Shown here piece by piece: positions 8,913-17,443 of a stretch of 64,000 nucleotides of DNA. Source of the stretch: UBA5070 sp035352895 (GTDB lineage Bacteria > Fibrobacterota > Fibrobacteria > UBA5070); the NCBI GenBank assembly GCA_035352895.1, contig DAOPYN010000007.1, forward strand, positions 1 to 64,000. The letters are read 5' to 3'. How positions within the stretch are numbered: the stretch's first letter is position 1; every line of letters begins with the position of its first letter. A model generated the notes under the pieces. That model did not search any database. It was not told the DNA's origin and was given only the letters and a program-made list of their open reading frames with translations. A program made the position numbers and the translations under genes.

Positions 8913-11909
8913 ATGGCAAACAAGTACGTCTACTTCTTCGGAGCGAACGCTTCCGAAGGCAACGGCACCCAGAAGAATCTCCTGGGTGGCAAGGGTGCGA
9001 ACCTGGCCGAAATGGCCCGCCGCGGATTCAATGTCCCTCCCGGCTTCACGATCACCACCGAAGTGTGCGTGGAGTATTACAAGAACGGGAAGAAGTTCCC
9101 CAAGGATGTCCAGCCCCAGGTCAATGCCGCCGTCGCCAAGCTCGAGAAGACTCTCGGCAAGAAGTTCGGCGACAAGAAGAATCCCCTCCTCGTGGCCGTC
9201 CGCTCGGGCGCCCGCGAGTCCATGCCCGGCATGATGGACACCATCCTCAATCTCGGTCTGAACGACGAGACGGTGGAAGCCCTCAAGGCCGCGACGAACA
9301 ACGGCAAGTTCGCCTACGACTGCTACCGCCGCTTCATCCAGATGTACGGCGACGTCGTGATGGGCGTCCAGAAGAAGCACGAGAACGAGGAAGAGCCCTT
9401 CGAAGGCGTCCTCCACGGCCTCAAGCACGAAGTCGGCGTCACGTTCGACAACGAGCTTTCCGAAGACCAGCTCAAGGAGCTGATCAAGCGCTACAAGGTC
9501 CTCGTGAAGAAGTTCACGGGCAAGAACTTCCCCGCCGATCCTCGCGAACAGCTCCAGGGCGCGATCACCGCCGTCATGGCCAGCTGGATGAACGAGCGCG
9601 CCATCCTGTACCGCGCCAAGTATCGCATCCCCGAAGAATGGGGAACGGCCGTCAACGTGCAGTCCATGGTGTTCGGCAACATGGGCGACGACTCCGCGAC
9701 CGGCGTGGCCTTCACGCGCGACCCGGCCACCGGCGAGAACATCTTCTACGGCGAATACCTGGTCAACGCCCAGGGCGAAGACGTGGTGGCGGGTGTCCGC
9801 ACCCCCCTCAAGATCGTCGACATGGCCAAGGACAAGAACTGGGCCAACTCCTACAAGGAACTCGAAGCCGTCCGCAAGAAGCTCGAGAAGGAATTCGGCG
9901 AAGTCCAGGACTTCGAATTCACGATCGAGAAGAAGAAACTGTTCATGCTGCAGACCCGCAACGGCAAGCGCACCGCGCTGGCCTACGTGAAGATCGCGCA
10001 CGACATGGTCAAGGAAGGCCTGATGAGCCCCGAGCGCGCCGTCGAATCCGGCGATCCCGAGGCCCTCAACCAGCTCCTCCAGCCCATCTTCGACACCGAG
10101 TCCTACAAGAAGGCGCAGACCAACGGCTCGCTCCTGACGGTCGGTCTCCCGGCCGGTCCTGGTGCCGCCACCGGCGTGCTCGCGTTCTCGGCCGCCGAAG
10201 CCGAGCGCCAGAACGCTCTTGGCAAGCGCGTCGTTCTCGCTCGCATCGAGACCTCTCCCGAAGACCTGCGCGGCATGATCGCCTCCCAGGGCATTCTCAC
10301 CGCTCGCGGCGGCGTCTCCTCCCACGCGGCCCTCGTGGCTCGCCAGATGGGCAAGGTGTGCGTGGCCGGTGCCGGCGAAGTCGAGATCAACTACGAGAAG
10401 GCCCTGCTCACCTGCAAGGGCAAGACGATCCGCGAAGGCGAGTCCATCGCCATCAACGGTTCCACGGGCGAAGTCTTCGCGGGCGAGATCAAGACCTCTC
10501 CCTCCGAGCTGCTCCAGGTCCTGGTCACCAAGACTCTGGATCCCAAGAATTCCAAGCTGTTCCAGTACTACGACTTCGTCATGAAGCTGGCCGACAAGTA
10601 CCGCGTGCTCGGCATCCGCACCAACGCCGACCAGCCCGACCAGGCCAGCGTCGCCGTCGCGTTCGGCGCCGAGGGTGTGGGCCTCTGCCGCACCGAGCAC
10701 ATGTTCTTCGACGGTGACCGCATCGACTCCGTCCGCGAGATGATCCTATTCGCCGAAGAGCACGCCAAGTACAAGGAACTGCTGGCCGAGGCCAACGGCG
10801 ACGAGGACAAGGTCCGCGCTCTCCAGACCGAATACGGCGACGCGATCAAGCACTTCAACGGCGCTCTCGCGAAGCTCCTGCCCATCCAGCAGAAGGACTT
10901 CGAGGGTCTGTTCACCGCCATGGCCGGACGGCCCGTCACGGTCCGCTACCTGGATCCGCCGCTGCACGAATTCCTCCCCGCCTCCAAGGACCAGAAGGAC
11001 GATCTCGCCAAGAAGCTGGGCGTTTCGTACGACCGCATCGAGGCCCTTGGCCACGCCCTGCACGAAGCCAACCCCATGCTGGGACATCGCGGCTGCCGTC
11101 TGGGAATCGTGTATCCCGAGATCTCCGAGATGCAGTCCCGCGCCATCTTCCGCGCCGCCCTCGCGGTCGCCAAGAAGACCGGCAAGAAGGTCATGCCCGA
11201 GATCATGATCCCGCTGGTCGGCTTCGAGAAGGAACTCGAGATGCAGCTGGCGATCGTGCATCGCGTGGCCGCCGAGGAGTTCAAGGCCGCCGGCACCAAG
11301 CTGCCCTACCTGGTCGGAACCATGGTCGAAATCCCCCGCGCCGCTCTCACGGCTTCGGAGATCGCCAAGCACGCCCAGTTCTTCAGCTTCGGCACCAACG
11401 ACCTGACCCAGACCACCCTGGGCATGAGCCGCGACGACGCGGGCAAGTTCCTGCCCCACTACCAGAAGGTCGAGATCGTGAAGGCGAATCCGTTCGCTTC
11501 CATCGACCAGACCGGCGTCGGCCGTCTCATGGAGATCGCGATCGAAGGCGGCCGCAAGACCCGTCCCGACATCAAGCTCGGCATCTGCGGCGAGCACGGC
11601 GGCGAGCCCCACTCCGTCAAGTTCTGCCACGACATCGGCCTCAAGTACGTGTCCTGCTCGCCCTACCGCGTGCCGGTCGCTCGCTTGGCCGCTGGTCAGG
11701 CTGGCTTGGCCGCGCAGAAGAAGGCGAAGGCTTCCGCCGCTACCGCCAAGGCTCCGGTCGCGAAGAAGGCAGTGAAGGCTGCCAAGCCCGCTGCCAAGAA
11801 GGTCGCCGCCAAGGCGCCCGTCAAGGCTGCCAAGGCCGCTCCGGCGAAGAAGGCTCCCGCCAAGGTCGTCGCCAAGAAGTCCGTGAAGAAGGTCGCCAAG
11901 AAGAAGTAA
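8913..11909 (+). CDS. ppdK: Pyruvate, phosphate dikinase with lysine/alanine-rich tail
   Basis: Interconverts pyruvate, ATP and Pi with PEP, AMP and PPi. It has the N-terminal ATP-grasp region (NLLGGKGANLAEMARRGF), the phospho-histidine in RGGVSSHAALVARQMGK and the C-terminal PEP/pyruvate barrel (GVGLCRTEHMFF, FGTNDLTQTTLG, catalytic Cys in LGICGEHGGEP). The catalytic part has normal length. Beyond it, residues ~933-998 form a 66-residue tail with 23 Lys, 26 Ala and no Asp or Glu, made of AAKK/APAKK-type units like histone H1 or bacterial H1-like proteins. GAGGA precedes the ATG and a terminator follows. The tail could bind nucleic acid or polyphosphate; this is unproven. Confidence 0.95.
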   Translation: MANKYVYFFGANASEGNGTQKNLLGGKGANLAEMARRGFNVPPGFTITTEVCVEYYKNGKKFPKDVQPQVNAAVAKLEKTLGKKFGDKKNPLLVAVRSGARESMPGMMDTILNLGLNDETVEALKAATNNGKFAYDCYRRFIQMYGDVVMGVQKKHENEEEPFEGVLHGLKHEVGVTFDNELSEDQLKELIKRYKVLVKKFTGKNFPADPREQLQGAITAVMASWMNERAILYRAKYRIPEEWGTAVNVQSMVFGNMGDDSATGVAFTRDPATGENIFYGEYLVNAQGEDVVAGVRTPLKIVDMAKDKNWANSYKELEAVRKKLEKEFGEVQDFEFTIEKKKLFMLQTRNGKRTALAYVKIAHDMVKEGLMSPERAVESGDPEALNQLLQPIFDTESYKKAQTNGSLLTVGLPAGPGAATGVLAFSAAEAERQNALGKRVVLARIETSPEDLRGMIASQGILTARGGVSSHAALVARQMGKVCVAGAGEVEINYEKALLTCKGKTIREGESIAINGSTGEVFAGEIKTSPSELLQVLVTKTLDPKNSKLFQYYDFVMKLADKYRVLGIRTNADQPDQASVAVAFGAEGVGLCRTEHMFFDGDRIDSVREMILFAEEHAKYKELLAEANGDEDKVRALQTEYGDAIKHFNGALAKLLPIQQKDFEGLFTAMAGRPVTVRYLDPPLHEFLPASKDQKDDLAKKLGVSYDRIEALGHALHEANPMLGHRGCRLGIVYPEISEMQSRAIFRAALAVAKKTGKKVMPEIMIPLVGFEKELEMQLAIVHRVAAEEFKAAGTKLPYLVGTMVEIPRAALTASEIAKHAQFFSFGTNDLTQTTLGMSRDDAGKFLPHYQKVEIVKANPFASIDQTGVGRLMEIAIEGGRKTRPDIKLGICGEHGGEPHSVKFCHDIGLKYVSCSPYRVPVARLAAGQAGLAAQKKAKASAATAKAPVAKKAVKAAKPAAKKVAAKAPVKAAKAAPAKKAPAKVVAKKSVKKVAKKK

Positions 11910-11960
11910 GCCGGCCGTTGGGGACGCAAGATTCTGCGTCTCCACCATGCGGTGAGTTCA

Positions 11961-11997
11961 GGCCCCGTCCGGCATTCGCCGGTCGGGGCCTTTTCGT
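11961..11997 (+). terminator. Intrinsic terminator of ppdK
   Basis: GGCCCCG pairs with CGGGGCC around an inner CCGGC/GCCGG stem, and TTTTCGTTT follows. It lies about 50 nt after the PPDK stop. Confidence 0.85.
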
Positions 11998-12082
11998 TTC
12001 GTTTCCGATTCGAGGCAACATGCGGGTTGCTACCCTTTGGTCATCGCCCGATCGAAACCCTTCGACGCAAAGGATTCCAGAC

Positions 12083-13126
12083 ATGATCGCACGGAATCAC
12101 CGCCTGGCTCCACTCTCCATCGCCCTGTCGTGGCTGGCCCTGGCTGGCGCCACGTCCTGCAATCTGTCGCATACGATCGGCTCGGTCACCCCGGACGATT
12201 CCACCGTCGTCGACACCATCCCGACCTTCCAGCATCGGATGGACGGTCGATCGGAAACCATCCAGGGAACCTACCAGATCCAGGGGAACCGGCTGGTGTC
12301 GCGCCTCCTCGATCGGGATTCCGTCATCGAGTCGCGCTACTGTGGCGTTTCCTCCAGCGGCCATGCCGACAGTCTGATCATTTACCACGACACGATCAAG
12401 GCAAGGGACACCCTGGCCTGGTCCATCCGCCGCGACAGCTTGGTCCTGAGCTACTGGCAGGACACCTCCTACACGAGCGTGGATGCCATTCCGACCATCA
12501 CCGAATGGATCTACGCCCGGACCGCGGGCACCGGCAACTCCCTGGAGGGGTCCTTCCGCATGGTGGGGATGCGCGAACGATTCCTCGAACCCCTCCCCGA
12601 AGGCTCGTACGACAGCGCTTCCAGGATGGCCACGTGGAACGACACCAGGAAGATCTTCAGCGAATACCAGACCTCCGAAATTTCCTTCCAGGCAGGACGC
12701 CTGGTCACCACCAACCGGATGGTCCATTCGTGGGCCGACCTCCTCGTCCTGCAATGGACCGGAGGATACCTGGGAGCGACGGCGGATTCCACCTGGTACG
12801 ACATCGATCTGCGCAAGATCGACGACACCACCGTGACGGAAACGGGCAGAGTGACCCGCGAAGTGGTGACCCGCAGGAGGCTGCGGACGGAATCCGCGTT
12901 GTCCCTGTCGTCCGGGGATGTCTCCTACACGAGCTCCGACACCTCCCACCACGCCGGAATCAGCCACGAGAACCCCACCTCCTGTCCCGACGGCGTGGAT
13001 TGGTACAGGGCTTTCCGCTCGGACAACTGGAAACGGTCGTTCTCCGCGAGGAAAGCCGCCGCCAGCCGATACGGTGGGCCCGTCCAGCTGGCTCGTCCGG
13101 TTCTCTGGGGCCTCCCCCGCCGCTGA
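12083..13126 (+). CDS. Putative lipoprotein of unknown function
   Basis: The 347-residue protein starts at MIARNHRLAPLSIAL, preceded by AAGGA. It has a hydrophobic signal ending in LAGATSC, a plausible but imperfect lipobox (Ala at -3). The mature part is rich in Thr, Ser, Asp and Trp with alternating beta-strand patterns and has no catalytic motif that I recognise. It stands alone between the PPDK terminator and the spermidine-synthase-like gene. The composition matches the surroundings. Confidence 0.65.
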   Translation: MIARNHRLAPLSIALSWLALAGATSCNLSHTIGSVTPDDSTVVDTIPTFQHRMDGRSETIQGTYQIQGNRLVSRLLDRDSVIESRYCGVSSSGHADSLIIYHDTIKARDTLAWSIRRDSLVLSYWQDTSYTSVDAIPTITEWIYARTAGTGNSLEGSFRMVGMRERFLEPLPEGSYDSASRMATWNDTRKIFSEYQTSEISFQAGRLVTTNRMVHSWADLLVLQWTGGYLGATADSTWYDIDLRKIDDTTVTETGRVTREVVTRRRLRTESALSLSSGDVSYTSSDTSHHAGISHENPTSCPDGVDWYRAFRSDNWKRSFSARKAAASRYGGPVQLARPVLWGLPRR

Positions 13127-13189
13127 GTTTTCCGAAGACGGCCACCGGAACCCCCGCCAAGGCGACGGGGTAGCTAAATAGATCCCTCC

Positions 13190-16024
13190 ATGCCAACCGT
13201 CTTCGTCTTCTTCGCCCTTTCCGGCCTGGCCGGACTGATCTACGAGTCCATCTGGGCCAACTACCTGAAGCTCCTGGTGGGCCACGCCACCTACGGACAG
13301 GTTCTGTCCATGTGCGTGTTCATGGGAGGGCTCGCCCTGGGAAGCCACTTGGCGGGCCGCCGCGTGGACCGCCTGCGTCGTCCCTGGCTCGCCTACGGCG
13401 TGGTGGAATTGTGCATCGGGCTGGGAGCACTCCTGTACCATCCGCTCTTCGAGCTCGCTTCGGGGTGGCTTTGGGGATCCGGGGTGTTGGAAGGCCGCGG
13501 CGACCTGGTGGCCCGCGGGATCGTGGCCGCGGTGGGGATCCTCCTGACCATGCCCCTGGCGGTGCTGCTGGGTGCCACCTTCCCCCTGGTGGCCTCGGGG
13601 CTCCTCCGCCGCGTGCCCGACCAGGGCCACCAGGGCCTGGGCGGCCTGTACTTCGCCAATTCCCTGGGCGGCGCGCTGGGATGCCTGCTCAACTCCTTCG
13701 TGCTGGTCCCGCGGTTGGGACTGCAGGGAGGACTCCAGTTCGCGGCGGTCCTGAACTTCACCTTGGCGGCCTACTTCCTCGTTCTTTCGCCGCGCGATCC
13801 GGGCCCCGTCTCCATCGAGGCTCCCGTCCCCTCGGTTCCACGGGACAAACCGGGCATGGGGATCGTGGCGCTGGTGGCGTTCTTCACGGGCCTTTCGTCC
13901 TTCCTCTACGAGATCGGCTGGATCCGCATGCTGGCGCTCCAGCTGGGATCCAGCACGCACAGCTTCGACATCATGCTCGCCGCGTTCCTGACCGGTCTGG
14001 CGCTGGGCGGCTGGTGGATCCGCAAACGGTTGGACAGGCCACAACCGCGTCTTCGACTGGCGCGGATGCAGCTGGCCATGGCGGCCTGCGCCGTGGCCTC
14101 CCTGTTGGGATACCAGCTGTTCTTCACCGCCCGCAACGAGCTGAACCTGGTGCTGCGCCCCACCGAGCAGGCGTTTCCCTTCGCGCAGCTGTTCAAGTTC
14201 GCCAGCGCATTCTTGATGATGGGACCCGCCGCCTTCTTCGCGGGCACCACCCTGCCGCTGCTCACCTCCTGGCACATCCGCGAAACGGGCCGCGAGGAGG
14301 GCCTGGGCAAGGTCTGGGCCTGGAACACGCTGGGAAGCCTCCTGGGAGCGCTGGGTGGAAGCCTGGTCCTGATGCCCCTGGTGGGACTGAAGTGGGTCCT
14401 GGTGATCGGCGGCTCGGTGGACGCCCTGCTGGGGCTGTGGCTCCTCAAGGGGGAACGTCCCAGGATCCGCGAGGCGGCCTTCGCATTGGGCGCCGCGGCG
14501 GTCCTCTTGGCGGCGGCCTGGATCCCGCTGCGGTCGGACGTGATGACCCGCGGCAGCTTCCGTGCGCACATTGGGCACAGACGCATCCTGGAGCCGCAGG
14601 TGGTGCACCGCATGGACGGATCGGCGATGACGGTTTCCGTCCACATCAAGCCCGACGGCTACGCCATCCTCCGCAACAACGGCAAGCCCGATGCATCGCT
14701 TTCGCTGGTGGGCAAGCCCGCCGCGGGCGACAACCTGACCCAGGGCACCCTGGCCTGGACCCCGATGTCCACCCGCAACCGCCCCTACCGCGCGGTGCTG
14801 ATCGGTCTGGGATCGGGCATGACCGCCCACTACCTGCTGGGGGATCCGCTTTTGACGAGCCTGGACGTGGTGGAGATCGAACCGGCCGTGTTCACCATGT
14901 CCCGGCACTTCCAGGCCCGCAACGGCAGGATCTTCTCCGATCCCCGCATGCGCTTCTGGGCCGAGGACGCGCGGACCTTCTTCGCCACCCACGGCGGCAC
15001 CTGGGACCTGGTGGTGTCGGAACCGTCCAACCCGTGGGTATCGGGAGTCTCCAGCCTGTTCACCCGCGAATTCTACCGCGATCTCAAGCGGCACCTGGCC
15101 CCCGACGGCGCCCTGGCCCAGTGGCTGCAGAGCTACGAGTTCCGCGACGAACTGTTCTTGTCCATCCTCGCGGCGATGCGCACGAGCTTTCCCAAGGTCG
15201 CGCTCCACCCCATCCCGGGAACCTCGGCCGACATCCTCCTCCTGGCGGGCGACCAGCTCCCCGTCCCGGATTCCACCCGTCTGGCGTCCGGGACTCCGCT
15301 GGCCGACCTTTCCGCCGAGGGACTCGCACCAGGCGAGGTCGCCAGCGCCCCAGCGGTGACCCCCAGGATGATCAACCTCCTGGTGAGGGACGTGACGGCC
15401 AATTCCGACTACCAGCCCATCGTGGACGCCCAGGCGGAGGATGCCTTCTACCAGAAGAGCAGGGTCACCCTGCCCGGTCTCCTGGCCCCGCGGACGGCCG
15501 GGTGGTTCCTGGCCATGGATCCGGCCGGCTGGGACACCCTGGTCGGCTGGTGGGAGGAGCGATGGTATCGCACGACGGATTCCGTCCACCGCGACGTCTT
15601 CCGGAACATCGCGCAGGCGCACGCCCGGAGCGGAGTCCCCCTGGTCTCCCGGGAGCTCAGGCTCCTGGATTCGCTGGTTCCCTTCCCCGCATGGGCCGCG
15701 TGGGCGCGTCGCGATCCGGCCATCGCCGACCTGGAGGCGGCCTTCGCGAACTCACCGGACCTGCCGGAGAACGACCGGCTCCGCATGGCGCTGCGCATGG
15801 CGCTCCTGCATGGTTCGTTCGATTCCGCCCACCGGATCGCCCGGGACATGATGCCCGCCGTTCGCGCCGATGGCAGGCTGTTCCCGGAAGTCTATTCCGT
15901 CCTGTGGCGCGCCGGCGACCGCACGGCCCTGTCGTCCCTGCTCGGCGACACCGCCTGCTGGGCCCCGCTGTCCTGGCCGGAAAAGCTCGTGGCCGTCCAG
16001 CTCAAGGGAAGCTGGGGCTACTGA
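13190..16024 (+). CDS. Membrane-fused spermidine-synthase-like methyltransferase-fold protein
   Basis: The 944-residue protein has three parts. Residues ~1-450 form a polytopic, MFS-like membrane region with repeated A/G-rich helices (FALSGLAGLIYESIWANYL, FFTGLSSFLYEIGWIRML). Residues ~470-740 form an aminopropyltransferase/Rossmann fold with VLIGLGSGMTAHYLLG, LDVVEIEPAVF and DLVVSEPSNPWVSG. The last ~200 residues are helical and TPR-like. Proteins of this 'SpeE fused to MFS' type are widespread and rarely characterised. A true polyamine synthase role is not assured, because no speD or speA homologue is nearby. It converges on panE with only a 4-bp gap. Confidence 0.8.
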   Translation: MPTVFVFFALSGLAGLIYESIWANYLKLLVGHATYGQVLSMCVFMGGLALGSHLAGRRVDRLRRPWLAYGVVELCIGLGALLYHPLFELASGWLWGSGVLEGRGDLVARGIVAAVGILLTMPLAVLLGATFPLVASGLLRRVPDQGHQGLGGLYFANSLGGALGCLLNSFVLVPRLGLQGGLQFAAVLNFTLAAYFLVLSPRDPGPVSIEAPVPSVPRDKPGMGIVALVAFFTGLSSFLYEIGWIRMLALQLGSSTHSFDIMLAAFLTGLALGGWWIRKRLDRPQPRLRLARMQLAMAACAVASLLGYQLFFTARNELNLVLRPTEQAFPFAQLFKFASAFLMMGPAAFFAGTTLPLLTSWHIRETGREEGLGKVWAWNTLGSLLGALGGSLVLMPLVGLKWVLVIGGSVDALLGLWLLKGERPRIREAAFALGAAAVLLAAAWIPLRSDVMTRGSFRAHIGHRRILEPQVVHRMDGSAMTVSVHIKPDGYAILRNNGKPDASLSLVGKPAAGDNLTQGTLAWTPMSTRNRPYRAVLIGLGSGMTAHYLLGDPLLTSLDVVEIEPAVFTMSRHFQARNGRIFSDPRMRFWAEDARTFFATHGGTWDLVVSEPSNPWVSGVSSLFTREFYRDLKRHLAPDGALAQWLQSYEFRDELFLSILAAMRTSFPKVALHPIPGTSADILLLAGDQLPVPDSTRLASGTPLADLSAEGLAPGEVASAPAVTPRMINLLVRDVTANSDYQPIVDAQAEDAFYQKSRVTLPGLLAPRTAGWFLAMDPAGWDTLVGWWEERWYRTTDSVHRDVFRNIAQAHARSGVPLVSRELRLLDSLVPFPAWAAWARRDPAIADLEAAFANSPDLPENDRLRMALRMALLHGSFDSAHRIARDMMPAVRADGRLFPEVYSVLWRAGDRTALSSLLGDTACWAPLSWPEKLVAVQLKGSWGY

Positions 16025-16028
16025 TCCC

Positions 16029-16952
16029 TCACCGAGCGGCCTGGATCCGCGCCTGGATGCCTTCGAGGAGCTCGCGCATCCGGGGAAGGCTGGCACCGGC
16101 GGCCTCCCCGCGACGCAGGGGCTCGGCCACGATGGCCTCCCATTCGACGGGGCGACCCGCCAGGTAATCCACCAGCATGGAGGGTCTGTAGGTCCCCATG
16201 CCTTCGGTCTGCTTCATGTTTCGGGCGGGAGAGCGTGGATCCAGGACCACCCCGCAGGCTGCGGCGGCCACCAGGACTTCGGCCATCAGCGCGTCGGCGA
16301 AAGCGCGCAGAGCCGGATCGGAGACGATCCGATCGGTGGTGATCCCACCGGCCCACACCGAAAGCCCCGAGAAAGGCACGTTCCAGACGAGCTTGCCCCA
16401 CTTGATCCCGACCCCGTCGTCCATGGCCTTGCACGGCACCCCGGCTCCCTCGAAGAGGGCGGACACCCGCTGGCAGAAGGCGACCACCCGATCGCGTCCG
16501 TCGGGGAAGTACGGTCCCACCGACAGGCCTCCCACCGCGTAATGGTGCACCACCCCGGGCGCTCCCCGCTCGGCGCAGATGAACGCCGCCCCGGCGACCA
16601 CGCGGGAGGGCCCCACCACCTTGGCGATCATTTCCTCGTGTCCCAGTCCGTTCATGAGGCAGACCACCATCCCGTCGGGCGCGAGCACCTTGGGAAGCAG
16701 CTCGGGGAACAGTCCGGCCTGGGCCGACTTGAAGGCCACCACGACGGCGTCGCACGGCCCGATCTCCCCCGCATCGCCGAAGGCCTGGACCCTTCCCTGC
16801 CAATTCCCATCCACGCTTTCCAGGCGCAGTCCGTTGGCACGGACGACCTCGAGTTCGCTCCTGTAGAGGAACCGCACGTCGTGGCCCGCCTGCGCGAGCC
16901 TGCCACCGTAGTACCCGCCGACAGCACCCGCTCCCAGGATGGCCACCCTCAT
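16029..16952 (-). CDS. panE: 2-dehydropantoate 2-reductase (ketopantoate reductase family)
   Basis: Predicted to reduce ketopantoate to pantoate with NADPH in pantothenate/CoA synthesis. The 307-residue protein has the N-terminal dinucleotide motif ILGAGAVGGYYGGRLAQAG, the segment VVVAFKSAQA, MNGLGHEE, and the catalytic-lysine helix GIKWGKLVWNVPFSGLS. The C-terminal ApbA_C region includes EGMGTYRPSMLVDYLAGRP. The length is typical. It overlaps the stop of the small membrane gene upstream by ATGA, so the two are co-translated. No other pan gene is visible, so a related ketoacid reductase role is possible. Confidence 0.88.
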   Translation of the reverse strand: MRVAILGAGAVGGYYGGRLAQAGHDVRFLYRSELEVVRANGLRLESVDGNWQGRVQAFGDAGEIGPCDAVVVAFKSAQAGLFPELLPKVLAPDGMVVCLMNGLGHEEMIAKVVGPSRVVAGAAFICAERGAPGVVHHYAVGGLSVGPYFPDGRDRVVAFCQRVSALFEGAGVPCKAMDDGVGIKWGKLVWNVPFSGLSVWAGGITTDRIVSDPALRAFADALMAEVLVAAAACGVVLDPRSPARNMKQTEGMGTYRPSMLVDYLAGRPVEWEAIVAEPLRRGEAAGASLPRMRELLEGIQARIQAAR

Positions 16953-17287
16953 TTGATGTTCTTCGACTGGCCGGCCCAGATCCCGAAGCCCAGGAAGGCG
17001 GCCACCGTGATCACCAGCAGAGGCAGGGGCTTCTGGTCGCTCAGGAATTGTCTAAGGATCCTCTCGGTCCAGAAGTTGAGGCTCGCGTAGCCGGCGGTGA
17101 ACACCAGGACGTACAGCAGGGTGCGCAGGAAGAAGTGCCAGGTTCCCGCGACCTTGGCGAGAAAGGCGTTGATGGGCTTGGAAAGGATCACCACGACGCT
17201 GGTGGACATGGCGAACGCGATGGTCGCCACATGCTGCCGCGCGAACTGGGCGACGGAATCGATCCGCAATGTGTGTATCCAATCCAT
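16949..17287 (-). CDS. Small membrane protein, DUF3392-like
   Basis: The 112-residue protein starts at MDWIHTLRIDSVAQF and has three hydrophobic stretches (~20-40, 55-80, 85-108). The pattern KPINAFLAKVAGTWHFFLRTLLY followed by VLVFTAGYASL resembles DUF3392 proteins (INR...HFxxRTLxFVLVxxFGYGAL). Function is unknown in that family. It is upstream of panE and coupled by ATGA. It is divergent from the hybrid kinase gene across 156 bp. Confidence 0.55.
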   Translation of the reverse strand: MDWIHTLRIDSVAQFARQHVATIAFAMSTSVVVILSKPINAFLAKVAGTWHFFLRTLLYVLVFTAGYASLNFWTERILRQFLSDQKPLPLLVITVAAFLGFGIWAGQSKNIK

Positions 17288-17443
17288 GGTCTTCCCCGAT
17301 GGGCGGAGAGGGGCCGGAATGCCCGGCCGACTCCAGATCCAACCCCGATTCCCTCCAAAAATAACCGACTTGCCCCGGGATTCCCTCCGTTCCGGAGCGG
17401 TCGTTGCGAAAAACCACTCCGCGGACCTACCTTGTGGAGAGCG

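Noticed and set aside
6440..10717. A plus-strand open frame of more than 1400 codons opposite GH57/GH9 and running into PPDK
   Set aside because: It is antisense to, or out of frame with, clearly conserved genes and gives Arg/Pro/Gly-rich low-information protein, as expected from high GC at third codon positions.
12041..15622. A minus-strand open frame of about 1190 codons opposite the lipoprotein and spermidine-synthase-like genes
   Set aside because: It is the reverse-strand shadow of conserved coding sequence, with no start signal and no recognisable motifs.
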